Assembly (NCBI GenBank): GCA_910574455.1
Contig: CAJSYZ010000009.1
Coordinates: 2,869,040 to 2,933,039 of the forward strand
From: Trichaptum fuscoviolaceum
Lineage: Eukaryota > Basidiomycota > Agaricomycetes > Hymenochaetales > Trichaptaceae
Direction: 5' to 3'
DNA length: 64,000 nt
Shown here: piece by piece, positions 47,061 to 57,540 of the stretch
How positions within the stretch are numbered: position 1 is the stretch's first letter
Layout of the letters: every line of letters starts with the position of its first letter
Notes under the pieces: model-generated
Told to the model about the DNA's origin: nothing
The model's database searches: none
What the model saw: only the letters and a program-made list of their open reading frames with translations
Made by a program: the position numbers and the translations under genes

Positions 47061-48760
47061 TCATTGAGATCGACTCGCGCGATTACTATCCTGTCCATCA
47101 AAAGGCGGAGGAGGAAATCCAGGCGATCGAGGGTATGCCTGTGCGACTCTCCGCCCAAGCTCTACAGGGTACTCTGGAGGATTGATATCTGGGGTCAATG
47201 CACCCAGTCGCATAGCTGACGAGCGCCTCGATCGTCCACCAGAGCGTGTTGTGCTTTGACTCCGCCGTAAGGTATACGCAGGTAGAGGTTCACCACCAGC
47301 ATCGTACTCAGATCGGGTTGCGCGATGCGACCAGGACCAAAGGGAGGAGACGCCTGAACGATGTCGGTCTTCCGTTCCTACAGCTGTCCCAATCGTCGCA
47401 GAATCCGTTGTCGAGGTCGCGCGTGTCCGATGTGTACGCCTCCATGACGAAGGCGTCAAAGCTGAAAGCCTCAGGACCTTCCGAATGCTCGACGGAGTCC
47501 TATGTGACGCGGCTCGAGACGGCGTGGTCGAGTGCCCAACACTGCCGTTCTCTGCTTCTAGTATCGACGGCGTTTGTCTCCCACTCATTCTCCCATTTTC
47601 TCCACTTGCTTCTCCTCTTTCCTCCGCAATAATGTTTTCGAAGGGCGTATCGTCCATAAGCCTCGACGCTCGCGCCCCAGGACGAGCTCTTCGGCCATCT
47701 CTTCTCTTTTCGCTCGCACTTGGCCAACCATTTTCTCCTTTTTCGCTAATGGGCCTACGTGGCCAGCCCGGGGTAAGCGGAATTTGGGGTGGAGTGTCGG
47801 GAATGGAAGACGTAGGTTCTGAACATGGCGACTCGCCGACCAATGAAACTTGCGATACCGTCGTACCTCGGCCGCTTCCACGTCTGCCCACCTCCGCCGA
47901 AGCTTCTACCCGTTCCACTGTCCACGCCCGCACTTCCCTCACTTGTCTCCTTCGCCGTCGCCTCCATAACCAAACGATCAAAACAACGAGTGCGACAAAC
48001 ACTACGCCAGCAGCAGCTGACCCTGCAATAATTGCAGATCGAGGCGTATTTGATTTCGTTGATGATGCCAGGTCTATTTGCGGTTCGGAGAAAGCAGTTG
48101 CCGATACAGTCGCAGCAAGTTTTGACGACACAACGAAAGTGGATAACGGAGAGTCATATGTTGATACGCTGTTGTCCGTCAACGATCGAAGGCCATAGAA
48201 ATGTTCGATTCGAATGGGTTGACGATGCATAATCAGCTTTTAAACCATGAGAAGTCGAGCTCTAAGTAAAAGACGAAAGAGCGGATTCTGGACGAAAGAC
48301 CTCAGACAAGATCGATTCCGAGTAAATGACAGTAGGTAGAAAGGAGTGTGATGGTCGACGGCGAAATATTTGACGACAGTATTCCCGAAAGAATGCACTA
48401 ATCGCTCAACTACCGCGACAGCGAAGTCGAAAGCGAGATGTGGCACGGTGGAAGGAGAGAAAGGAATAGACCAGGCGTCTCCAGATGGGCTGATCCCCCG
48501 CAAGGAAGTCCGAGCGCTTGGATTCTCGCGTACGGATACATTGCGTATGAGGTGGCCTTTCCCTGTCGTTAATATCAAGAGAGTATTCGGGCCGTCATTG
48601 ATGTCTACATGTGCCGAGATGGGGAACAATCTTGAGACGGGATCCAGAGTATGTCTAACTGACAACCCTAAATAAGATATTTGAATGGTATACCTGGGGC
48701 ATGAGAATGCAGACAGAAGATGAGGACCATCAGTGCGAGGAAAACCAATATGGGACACAT
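47061..48760 (-). CDS. Single-pass membrane protein with disordered cytoplasmic tail
   Basis: A signal-peptide exon MCPILVFLALMVLIFCLHSH starts at 48760. An extracellular part follows (LFPISAHVDINDGPNTLLIL, GISPSGDAWSIPFSPSTVPH) and then a Ser/Thr-rich stalk (TYDSPLSTFVVSSKLAATVS). One strong membrane helix (AIIAGSAAAGVVFVALVVLI) is followed by WLWRRRRRRQ, a stop-transfer signal, and about 300 disordered cytoplasmic residues with many Ser/Thr-Pro sites, ending RASRSQ at 47061. An in-frame TAA at 48240-48242 separates the ectodomain stretch from the stalk and must lie in an intron that I could not delimit. The architecture is that of basidiomycete surface sensors or mucin-like proteins of unknown ligand. 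Confidence 0.65.
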
Positions 48761-50046
48761 CACCGAAGTGTCCTGATTGCCGCAGTTTCATGACCTTCTT
48801 CCTTGTGCCGACTACAGTCTATTGAATCGAGGAGCGTAATACAACAGAGGTCTGGATAAATAAAGTCGACTTCGAGCGAAAAGAATAACATTTGGTCTGT
48901 TTGGACTGTTTCAGAGGAAGCTAGCCTGCTGCCTGAGTGTCGACACCAATAGATATCATCAGAAGAGCTGAGAAAGAGTTTCTGTGCCTCCATGGCCTTT
49001 CCACAGGCCAAGGCATGTTGCTAACGACGAGAAAGTGCCCAGATCATGATGATGAAGCGTGAAGAAGCCGACTTTTTAAACTTCAAGTTGAATTCCGAGT
49101 CGTGGCTGCACGGCTCATTCAATCACTGGCAAGTTCAAGTTCAAGTTGACCGTGGGAAACAGCATCAATCAAGAACTTGAAAAGGGGGTCAGTGCTTCAC
49201 ACCATCGTCTTCCTGTCGTCAATGTATACTTCCTTCTGATGTCCCCACCAGATTTCTGATTATACAGTCCGTGTTCGCTGCCAGTGACTATTGATACCAT
49301 CAGGCGCTCGATTCGGTTGAGAATTTACCGACTTAGAAGCTGGATGTCGACCTTGCCCTCAACGTTTGGAGAACTGAGCTATCTCGATTCTCAGTAACAT
49401 CTTTAAAAGGACACAGATAGTTTCCAAGGTTTCAATGAAGTAGCTTTCCCATCCTTCGCAAGACCCTGGAACCAAAGTTCTTGAGGTATTTAGGTATGTA
49501 CTGCCAGTGCAGGTTCGACTCACGGTAAGAGTTCTTATGTTCGCAACATTTGTTTAGGCTACATATAGATGCCAAGCTTGCGCTCAAAGATTTACGGAAG
49601 GAAGAAAAGATGCTAAGTTGGTACCACGAGATTTCTGCCGTCAGGGGCTCGATATTTCTCCGAACCCCTACTCTCACAGACGCTTGTCCGGGAAGCCGAT
49701 GAGTTATTCCGAGTACTGATCCCTCCGAACGATATAAAGATACCTCCAGAGTCTCGATTTCAGTCTGATTGCAGATTCGCAAATCAGACTTGAAGGAACT
49801 TAACAAACTGCCAAGTGCTGAAGCCTACGAATCCACCTTCCACTATCTATAGGTGTGGAGCAATTGTGCATAATGATGTGTAAAGTGATACTTACATATA
49901 GACGTTCAAATTACAGGCATCATTACTTTAGTGAACGTGGATCTTCTCTGTCTTCTCAAATTTGTGATCGCCCCTTTTCCCTTCAAATAAACGAAGTGGT
50001 CGGTTGACGTTTAATTACCATTCCGAGCGCGGATCGTTGTGTTGTC
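48761..50046. other. Intergenic region of 1.3 kb
   Basis: No gene supported. Near 49078-49160 there are clustered AACTTCAAGTTGAA / AAGTTCAAGTTCAAGTTGA words, similar to those upstream of the gene at 32721. Confidence 0.4.
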
Positions 50047-50108
50047 ATGACATCCAAAGTGACCATTCCGAGGGATAGCTTCTTGATCTACTACCACGGG
50101 AGGTGGGA

Positions 50109-50114
50109 CTCCGA
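50109..50114. repeat. Target-site duplication, left copy
   Basis: CTCCGA immediately before the element; an identical copy follows it at 53356-53361. Confidence 0.75.
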
Positions 50115-50119
50115 GCAGG

Positions 50120-50190
50120 CACCTCATTTCATACGATGCAACGGATCTTGTCAGGACAGCACATCGGATAAATTGCCATATATGGAAATG
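50120..50190 (+). repeat. Left terminal inverted repeat
   Basis: Starts CACCTCATTTCATACGATGC. Aligned to the reverse complement of 53282-53351, about 60 of 70 bases agree, including the uninterrupted blocks CATACGATGCAACG, TTGTCAGGAC and GCACATCGGATA. Confidence 0.88.
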
Positions 50191-50284
50191 TATTATGTCA
50201 TGTATTGTAGGGCACATCGGATACAATCCCAATTTGGAAGGTTGTTCTCAGACTTAATTTGGCACAGGTACAGGTAATGGATAT

Positions 50285-50400
50285 CAGATTTTAGTATTAT
50301 TATCAGATTTATATACAAATATCAGATACAATACAAATATCGGATACAATACAGGTATCGGATTCAATACAAATATCGGATTTAAATGAATATCCAATGC
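50285..50400. repeat. Subterminal TATC(A/G)GAT repeat array
   Basis: Six or more degenerate units of the form atacaaatatcRgat, for example at 50304, 50325, 50339, 50357 and 50375. The TIR itself contains the same GGATA/ATCGGATA core, and GCACATCGGATA recurs at 50212. Such arrays near termini are typical transposase-binding regions. Confidence 0.7.
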
Positions 50401-50499
50401 AAAAACAAATATACATTTCAAATACAAAGTAAGTCATCGAACAAATGAACAAAAAGTAATAGATGTTAAGTCAGTAAGTGAAGTTACTTAAGTTATACA

Positions 50500-51210
50500 A
50501 AAAATATGACTTACAGTTATTGCCGTAGACGACATTCTTGGGTGCGCGTCGTATAGGCTGTGCGAGAGAGAGGGAGAAAGGTACTGAGTTGTGAGCAGAT
50601 AACAGGAGCAACGGATTGAAGGACTAACCGTACTTGAGAGCCTGAATTTGATTGGAAAGGAGGATGCAGCGAGCAATGCAAGACAGACGAAGGACTGAGA
50701 ACATGGTTTTTTGAGTATTCGTGGACGCGGAAAACGGGCGGCGGGGGCGAGAACGAAAAGGCGGCATTGGTAAGTTCGAGAGTGCACGGTGTTGTGCATT
50801 GTCACTGAAATGGTCGAGTGAGCACGGCAACAGAAAGCTCACGCAAATGTGTGACCCATAGAAACAAAAGAGACTTACCTGTGGTTGCCCGCAACCCAAG
50901 ACATACACACCTGACGAAGAGACTTGGCTGAGCTGGTTTGGGATGGCAGACCAAGAGCGGCGGAGGGGTGAATCTGCTGCGACAGACGAGGACGACTCGC
51001 GAAGAGCGGTCCTGTCGTGCCATTTCGATACATGGAGCCCGAAGGCTGCTGTATCCAAATGCAGAGGGGCGAGGGGGGAAAGGAAAGACCTGAGTGCTTC
51101 TTTACGAAGCCTTAAGTGTTTATTTTCGTGCCGTATTTCGGGGAGGCTTCGGTCGTTCCCGAAATGCCATATTTGGTAGCTACAAGCCTGCCCTAACTTG
51201 AAGTATTTCA
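50500..51210 (-). other. Promoter/5'-exon-like segment inside the element
   Basis: On the minus strand, heat-shock-element-like DNA (TTCGGGAA around 51156-51163 with further GAA/TTC units near it) precedes pyrimidine-rich sequence and short frames. One frame, MFSVLRLSCIARCILLSNQI, looks like a mitochondrial presequence (Arg-rich, no acids). Splice-like donors and acceptors (GTACGG to CTCGCACAG; then GTAAGT) follow. I suspect the captured 5' end of a host heat-shock-type gene but cannot identify it. The 195-codon open frame across it is not a recognisable protein. Confidence 0.35.
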
Positions 51211-51212
51211 CA

Positions 51213-51241
51213 TGACTGACGCGTCATTGTTTGGTCAGTCA
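51213..51241. repeat. Perfect 8-bp inverted repeat, junction of captured segments
   Basis: TGACTGAC at 51213 and GTCAGTCA at 51234, spaced 13 bases, lie between the minus-strand segment and the kinase fragment. Confidence 0.5.
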
Positions 51242-51489
51242 CAAGACCGCGTTATTCCCGCGATCCCTGACAAACGCACAAGTCCGTCCGCGGTATGTAT
51301 GCCATTCCGATGTTCTACTATGTCTTGTTCGGCATCAGTAATTTATTTTAACTGTAACGGGCATTCTGGGCACCATGGCAGATCCTAAGAAGGTGTGTAT
51401 TATAGCTCGCTCTTTATTTGATATTTACTTACATTCAGAGCACAGACGCATGACGGACAAGCACCCCGGCCGACCGGCAGTCTCTAAGA

Positions 51490-53060
51490 CTTCGAGCAAG
51501 TTTGGTCACCGTCATCCAACTCGCGCACATCTATGGTCTCATCGACGTAGTCAAGAAGGGTGACTTGACCCAGAAGGTCGAGATACAAGTTGAAGGCAAG
51601 ATGGCCACTTTGAAGGAGACTGAACTCCATGGTGGAACAATGGAGCACGTTTGCGAGCGAAGTTATGCGTGTCGCTTTGGAAGTCGGAACTCAAGGCATA
51701 CTCGGTGGACAGGCCCGGGTTGAAGGCGTCCAAGGAAACTTGGGCAGATATGACGAGAAATGTTAATGTAAGTTCCAGTGTACACTTGCTATTGTCTAAG
51801 ACTTGCAACTAATCTGTCAACTTTCTGCAAAGAAAATGGCTTCAAATATTTCGAATGAAGTGTGCTCGATCTCGGAGGTCACGAAGACTGTAGCAAACGG
51901 AAATCTGGGCAAGTTTGTTGACGTGGATGTGCGGGGTGAGATGCTCGACTTGAAGATGACTGTCAATTCCATGAAAGCGCAACTCTCGACTCTGGCGAAC
52001 GAAGTCATCAGGATGTCCATCGAGGTCGGTACGGACGGCAAGCTTGGTGACTTGACGCAGAAGGCCACGGGCGTGTCTGTGCAGGGCGAGATACTAGAAT
52101 TAGTGAGCACCATCAACAGCATGATTGACCAGCCTGCCCTTTTCGCTGCGGAGGTGTCCAAGGACGCGCGGGAAGTCGGGACGGAAGGCAAACTCGGTGT
52201 TCAGGCAGAAGTTGGAAATGTCCAGGGTACATGGCAATAAATCACGTATGTTTATCTCACTATTATTCTGCTCGGTCCTTAACTCGTACCAATTAGAATG
52301 GCTGTAACACTATGGCCGGAAACTTGACGACTTAAGTGTGTGGTTTCGCGCACATCAGTGCTGCAGCCATGGACGGCGACTTCACGCGTTTCATCACCGT
52401 CGAAGCCTCGGGTGAAATGGACTCCCTGAAGACCCATCGCATTGTCGACCTAGACATTGCGGACCAGCTCATCGGTGACTCGTTGCGCCTGCGTCAGGTT
52501 ATCACGAATCTTGTCGGCAACGCCATCAAGTTCACTCCGAGCAAAGTCACGTGGAAGGGACGTGTTGCGCTGTCATGCCGTCTTGTCGGTGTCGAGGACT
52601 CGACGGTGAAGCTGGAGTTCTGCGTCACGGATACGGGTATCGGTATTGCTAAGGACAAGCTAAATTTCATCTTCGATACGTTTGCGCAAGCGGATGGATC
52701 GACCACTCGAGTGAGTGCTTCTCGAATACTTATCCTTGTTGGCGTGTAGTGGCTAATGTCTCTGAATCTAGGAATACGATGGTACTGGTCTTGGTCTGTC
52801 TATTTCGAAGCGTCTAGTATCGCTCATGAATGGCACGATGTGGGTCGAGAGCGAGCTGGGCAAGGGAAGCAAGTTCTTCACGATCACCTCTCAGATAAGC
52901 CAGTCATCCATCAAAAGATGCAGTCAGTTGCGAAGTGGACTATTCTCTTTGTCAATGCATTAGACGACCGAACAGGCGTAGTGATGCGCATATCAGAGCT
53001 TGATCTGAAGCCCTACGTCCTGAGCGACGTGAGCGAAGTTCGGACGGATTTTTTTTTAAA
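51490..53060 (+). pseudogene. Decayed fragment of a group III hybrid histidine kinase (Nik1/Os-1 type)
   Basis: HAMP-repeat sequence typical of this class is seen in pieces: [34 protein letters not shown], then after an intact intron (GTAAGT to GCAAAG, about 51770-51834) VDVDVRGEMLDLKMTVNSMK and REVGTEGKLG. A further HAMP piece [20 protein letters not shown] is joined directly to the ATPase N-box [20 protein letters not shown], so the phospho-acceptor H-box is deleted. The G1 box [12 protein letters not shown] and, after another retained intron, the G2 box [12 protein letters not shown] follow, then a frameshift and [14 protein letters not shown] from the next region. No receiver domain with phospho-Asp remains. 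Frameshifts, deletions and stops show it cannot make a kinase. Retained introns show DNA-level capture. Confidence 0.85.
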
Positions 53061-53281
53061 TTCAAATGTAGCAAACAAAGGCGCTATATAGATACAAGCA
53101 TTAATGTATATTGTAATGTCTAGTTAGCTGAGTTGGTATATTGCGAGTATTAGATTAGAGATCTGTGTAGTTATTGGGTGCAATTTTTGTTCTTCATTTG
53201 TAAGGGACGTGAGCGGTGTGCCAGTGGCGCCAAAAAGGAGACTGACATAATAAACATCTTTATATGGTAAGTTATCCGATT

Positions 53282-53351
53282 CATGTCTATATATGGTAAC
53301 TATCCGATGTGCCGTCCTGACAACATACGTTGCATCGTATGGTATGTGGTG
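53282..53351 (-). repeat. Right terminal inverted repeat
   Basis: Reverse complement of the left terminus with about ten differences; reads CACCACATACCATACGATGC from 53351 inward. Confidence 0.88.
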
Positions 53352-53355
53352 ATCG

Positions 53356-53361
53356 CTCCGA
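53356..53361. repeat. Target-site duplication, right copy
   Basis: CTCCGA directly after the element. The bases that follow continue exon 1 of the CE2-like gene in frame to a Trp-Trp then GTATGT donor, as in the paralogue. Confidence 0.75.
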
Positions 53362-55159
53362 AAATGCTTCTTGGTGGTATGTGGCCCACGTTACATATTG
53401 TTTAAACTTAAATTCACCGATAACAAATGCGGGTGGATTTTTCTAAGGGCTGGAACAGGATTCAAGCTTAACATCCGCGATCTTACTTCGCTGACCCTCA
53501 GCCTTGGTCCAAATACGACGACGCCACAGACAAAGATAGGCGTATCAATCGATTATGGGCCGTACAAACAAGTTCAAGTCCAACAGGGAGAGAACGAGGT
53601 CCCTCTTGGTGCTATAAACGGGAAGAAATCGGGAAGCAACACGATTGTAAGGATTGTTCTTCAAGGGTGGGAGAACAATAGGGTGGTTCTGGAGAATATT
53701 AAAGTGAATGAGGTAAGATTCGGAGAAAGGTTTTAGTTCTGTCGGCGACTAACTTACCTTCGAAACAGGGAGCCAAACTTCTCCCGTATACACCTCAAAA
53801 ACTAGCTATCCAATTCATTGGAGATTCTTTATGCTCTGTGGGGATAGCTGCTATTTATTTAATAGCGAGTACTAACATGGAGTTGACTTTAAGGGTCAAT
53901 ACCTCCCAGAAGGTATAAATCAAGCATGGACCTTCCTCGTGGGCGAACGCTTTAAGGCAGAGACTCGAATCAATGCGCAGCCGGGTATCGCTCTCACTGT
54001 GAGTAGATCCTCGTATGAATCTGCCGATAGGTAACTGATCAATACTGTCACGTCCAGGATGTTGAATCATGGGGAAACCCGCGCGGTCAGATCTTTCAGT
54101 TCTTCCAGGTACGTCTTATATGTCAGCAAGTTGCGTAGCCAATCATCTTGTTCATATATATCGTGACAGACGGAAGATTCTGGATACTCTAGATCAATAC
54201 ATCATAACTACACTACACCTTGGGATTTCGAGAAAGACGTCCCTCCACCGAGTTTGATTGTTGTTCATCTTGGGTACACTTTATATTCTCCCATTATCTT
54301 GGTCTAACTGCTCTACGTATGTTTAGGGCGAATGATCGTGGACAGAAAGTCCCACCAGAGGTCTTCTTGCAGGTGAGCTATCAGCAAATTTAGCCATTGT
54401 ATCTCGTTCCATTAACGTTCGTCAGAGTATGAAAGAGTTCCTCACCCATCTGAGGGAGATCTATACCAAGCAACCAATTCTTGTATTTACTCCTGTAAGT
54501 GCTGAAACTCGCTTTCTCGGGTAATTATCTTTAATATACTGTACACTCTGCTCAGTGGGGTTGGCCTCAACCGGACGGCTCGAACGACCTTTACTATCGG
54601 AGTGAATACGATGAGGCGTATGCCTTCAGGTCAATGCGATGCTCGTCACCCGGATCACACTCTCTAGCTGACTCTTCATTTCATTCAGGCGTGCTGCTGG
54701 GGACACCAATATACATCTTATTGATGGAGAAGGGTGGCTTGCCTTTGAAGATGTTAGCATTTGACATCATTACAAGAACAGAAACAAGCTGACGAGCTTT
54801 CCCCCTTGCTCCCTCCACTACGATGGGGTGCCAGTTCGATCCTGAGTAAGTCATTCGGTGTTACAGTATATATGTAAGGCTACTTTGTACACTGACGGCT
54901 ACCTTTAAGGAACACCCATCCGTCAGTTGCAGGTGACCAAAAGATTGCTGGCCTGTTCGAAAACTGGCTTAAACGCTTCGGTATTCAGCCTGAAGAGAAA
55001 TGGGCTACAGCAGTAGAAGCTTGAGCTATTGTAATGCGGTTATTTTCCCAGAGAAGTACAACAATGACTTCATTGCAATAAATAAATAACTATACATGCA
55101 AATTGCTTCGTGGACAGGCGGGATAATTTTACAAGCATACTGACAGCATACGGCCAGAT

Positions 55160-56284
55160 CTATTGTGCAACAGCAGCAATTTTGTGGATTCTGAAAAAGG
55201 TTTTGAGTCCTGAGTGTTTGGTCAACATAATGCAAAACTTACATGCTTGTTCGGATTGTCTTGCACTTTGAGGAGTGGATCGCAATGATAGTTTATTCCA
55301 GTGTTCTGCGACATCTTCAAGAGCGCGATATACTTTCTTCTGCCAGGATTCCAATGTGTCGAAGATCCTTTGATTGGAAGGACGCAGCACCTTCGGGGCT
55401 CGTACTACGGAGACGCGGGGGTCATCCTGTGCTTGTTCTTTGAGCTGCCTAAGGCAATCATCCGGCACGTCCTGTCCAGCTCTAACGAAGACCTCCCTGA
55501 CCTCTGATGATTTCGTGCCCATTGCAGAAGGGACGAGTTCACCACCTCTAATCGTTTTAAGGGGTGTCATGTCCTCCGGCATTCTAAAGTGTAGATTGTC
55601 AACGTACGAGGACGTGATATCGAGAGCCAAGTGCTCGATAGGTGGCAAAATACCGCGTTCAGGGGTTCCGTCGAACCTTTCGTAAAATGCCGGACCAGGG
55701 GAAACTACATGCAGATGTGTCAAACGGGGGAGGAATAGGTCCAAGGCATTTGAAGATAGAGCATCATCGGAATTTCTGGACTGAATCATTGAGAGTCGTC
55801 TTATTCTCCACTTCGGGGGACAGTCAGGGGCCAAGGCGTCGATGGCAGGGTAGACTCTGTCGGCGGCGCAGGTGTCAACGGCGAGATGCACCAGGTTGGG
55901 CATCTGGATTACAAGCGGTAACAAGACTTCGATGTGACGCCGTTTCATGGTAGGAAGGACCCAAAGATAACGAATGTACGAGCACCTCCGCCTTGTCGAG
56001 GAGCAATTATTAAACTCTCGTTTGAGTTCGTCTGTGTCCAATCGCGTAAGTGAGAACTGTGTTGCCGTGTCTGGAAGCATGCATACGGCGAACTTCCTGA
56101 GCTGCGTCAGAGACTGTATGACGACCTTCCTGTACAAGACCAGTTCCACCCATAATCGTGTCATGGTTGAAAGGGTCAAGAGCTTGATAGCGAGTGTCGG
56201 AGAGGACCTTGCACCTTCTTCGACGATCATTTTGACGATCTCTAAAGGCAGTTTATTGTAAGGAAAACATAGCTTCGAGTTCAT
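55160..56284 (-). CDS. F-box-like protein
   Basis: One open exon from MNSKLCFPYNKLPLEIVKMI to the stop at 55160. The opening LPLEIVKMIVEEGARSSPTL, with IKLLTLSTMTRLWVELVLYR, is the F-box-like start of many agaricomycete proteins (LPxEIxxxIxE... then W-x-x-P/L-x-LYR). Leucine-containing segments follow, such as RYLWVLPTMKRRHIEVLLPL, MPNLVHLAVDT and LFLPRLTHLHVVSPG, like degenerate leucine-rich repeats. A possible 3' intron (GTAAGT to TTTTTCAG, 55193-55241) would end the protein about 25 residues earlier. The role inferred from family is a substrate receptor of an SCF ubiquitin ligase; the target is unknown. Confidence 0.65.
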   Translation of the reverse strand: MNSKLCFPYNKLPLEIVKMIVEEGARSSPTLAIKLLTLSTMTRLWVELVLYRKVVIQSLTQLRKFAVCMLPDTATQFSLTRLDTDELKREFNNCSSTRRRCSYIRYLWVLPTMKRRHIEVLLPLVIQMPNLVHLAVDTCAADRVYPAIDALAPDCPPKWRIRRLSMIQSRNSDDALSSNALDLFLPRLTHLHVVSPGPAFYERFDGTPERGILPPIEHLALDITSSYVDNLHFRMPEDMTPLKTIRGGELVPSAMGTKSSEVREVFVRAGQDVPDDCLRQLKEQAQDDPRVSVVRAPKVLRPSNQRIFDTLESWQKKVYRALEDVAEHWNKLSLRSTPQSARQSEQACKFCIMLTKHSGLKTFFRIHKIAAVAQ

Positions 56285-57540
56285 TTGTCAAGCAGGCTGG
56301 TGCCTATGATTCGGGGAGACGTGGCGGAAAGAGATAAAGAGTGAACAAGTCGTTTATGCATTTATTTGTAATTTTTATGCTTGAGTCGGAACTTGAGTGT
56401 CACTGGATGACTTCCCGAAAGGAATCAGGACGACATTTTCGTCCTAACGGAAACCCGCTGAGGGGAAATACTCAGGACGATAGACAGAAGTTTAGACAAG
56501 GGTATATAGTGCGATAGTAACTATGTAGTACAAGAGAGAAAGGATAAGTAGTTGTAATTTTTTAATGATATTCGAATATATACTATGTGCGTGGGAACAT
56601 ATAAACAAGCATGTAGTACTAGTACTACTAGTAGTAGTAGTAGTAAGTAAATGTAGTAATACTAATAGTACTACATAGTAGTACTTAGTCAGTACACTGC
56701 CAGTGTCAGTGGCCAGTGCCGAACCTGAGTTGCCCCGCTCACATTTTGCCTTATATTCAAGTTGTCGTATACCACAGTCAAGCCTTTGGGTAAGGCCAAC
56801 AGTGAAACCCAATTGGTGCAAACGCCTCTCGTCGGATGAGGCTACTATCGTGCCACTCGAACAGCAGTTGTCCCATATAATTTTCTGTTCTACATCTCAG
56901 CAGTGGTTATCGTCGTGCAAAAAATATCTTTATTATCTGTGGTCTAAGTCGGGGACAGGTAAGCAATCGCTACATCATTTTTTTTGGCTGTATGGCAGTC
57001 TTCATGGAAACATTAGTTGGCCTTCCTTCTTAGTGGGCTAATGCCAAGATTCTGCTCTGCTTCCAGTTCCTTCCCATCCCTCAAGGGTTCCATGTAACTT
57101 TGTCTTAACTTGGTGGAACCTCATGCAGCGTACCGCGTTCATGAATCTTCATTTCCGAGTTTACTTGCATTTATCTTACTAACCAGCTTCTCATGTTATC
57201 TTGACTATTCATACATATCTTAGCTGGCACTTTTGACACGCCTCGACGAAACTAGAGGACAAGTCGCAGATCACGGCTATCTTTGGATCTTGTGCAATCT
57301 TATGACCGGAACTCATGTTCTCGAACCTCTGATTCTGCATGCAACGTTTAAAATGAAGGCTTGCTGATCCATCACGTGGCGCTTTGGTGGCATATCCCGT
57401 TCTTCTTATGCATGTGCTATCTCTCGAGAAGCACAAGAACGAGCTCGCGTCTGGCATGCCTCCTTTCTGTGAGTTAGATATATTATGTGAAATGCTCAGA
57501 GATTCTTCGTATCTCATCTATCACACAACGCCTCCTCAAC
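56285..57540. other. Intergenic region with microsatellite
   Basis: 1.26 kb between the F-box-like gene and the TIM-barrel gene. Apart from the TAG/AGT microsatellite, nothing is supported. Confidence 0.4.
56612..56694. repeat. AGT/ACT imperfect triplet microsatellite
   Basis: Degenerate tagtactactagtagtagtag then tagtaatactaatagtactac runs; both orientations of the triplet occur, so hairpins are possible. Confidence 0.85.

Larger units (their letters stand above)
50115..53355. mobile_element. Non-autonomous TIR DNA element with captured gene fragments
   Basis: The 3241-bp segment is bounded by long inverted termini and a 6-bp direct repeat and lies inside exon 1 of the CE2-like gene. It holds an AT-rich subterminal repeat array (about 50285-50400), a minus-strand promoter/5'-exon-like segment (about 50500-51210), a decayed fragment of a hybrid histidine kinase on the plus strand (about 51490-53060), and no recognisable transposase, reverse transcriptase or helicase. 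A 6-bp duplication (8 bp if two mismatches are allowed) fits cut-and-paste elements; the superfamily is not resolved. Carriage of intron-containing host gene pieces makes it resemble Pack-type elements known from plants. Confidence 0.82.
50047..55024 (+). pseudogene. CE2-like GDSL/SGNH esterase split by a transposable element
   Basis: Exon 1 starts MTSKVTIPRDSFLIYYHGRW and is cut after Trp-Asp-Ser by the insert at 50115-53355. The rest is intact: AGTGFKLNIRDLTSLTLSLG, NNRVVLENIKVNE, KLAIQFIGDSLCS (nucleophile GDSL), GQYLPEGINQAWTFLVGERF, HLGANDRGQ, FTPWGWPQPDGSND and HPSVAGDQKIAGLFENWLKR (catalytic His), ending at TGA 55022-55024. The layout, an N-terminal jelly-roll followed by an SGNH hydrolase, is that of carbohydrate esterase family 2. 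It is a paralogue of the intact gene at 60396. There is no signal peptide, so a cytosolic form is possible. With the insert present, exon 1 runs into stops, so this allele is presumably non-functional unless the insert is spliced out. Confidence 0.85.

Noticed and set aside
47485..48198. Plus-strand open stretch of 237 codons
   Set aside because: It is antisense to the membrane-protein gene, whose minus-strand frame shows a real helix and tail; the plus frame is its shadow.
50624..51211. Minus-strand open frame of 195 codons as the transposase of the TIR element
   Set aside because: No DDE-type, RNase-H-like, zinc-finger or BED-finger motif can be seen, and its composition is that of translated promoter DNA.
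50115..53355. LTR retrotransposon or Helitron as the type of the insert
   Set aside because: The termini are inverted, not direct, repeats, there is a target-site duplication, and no polymerase or helicase motif is present.
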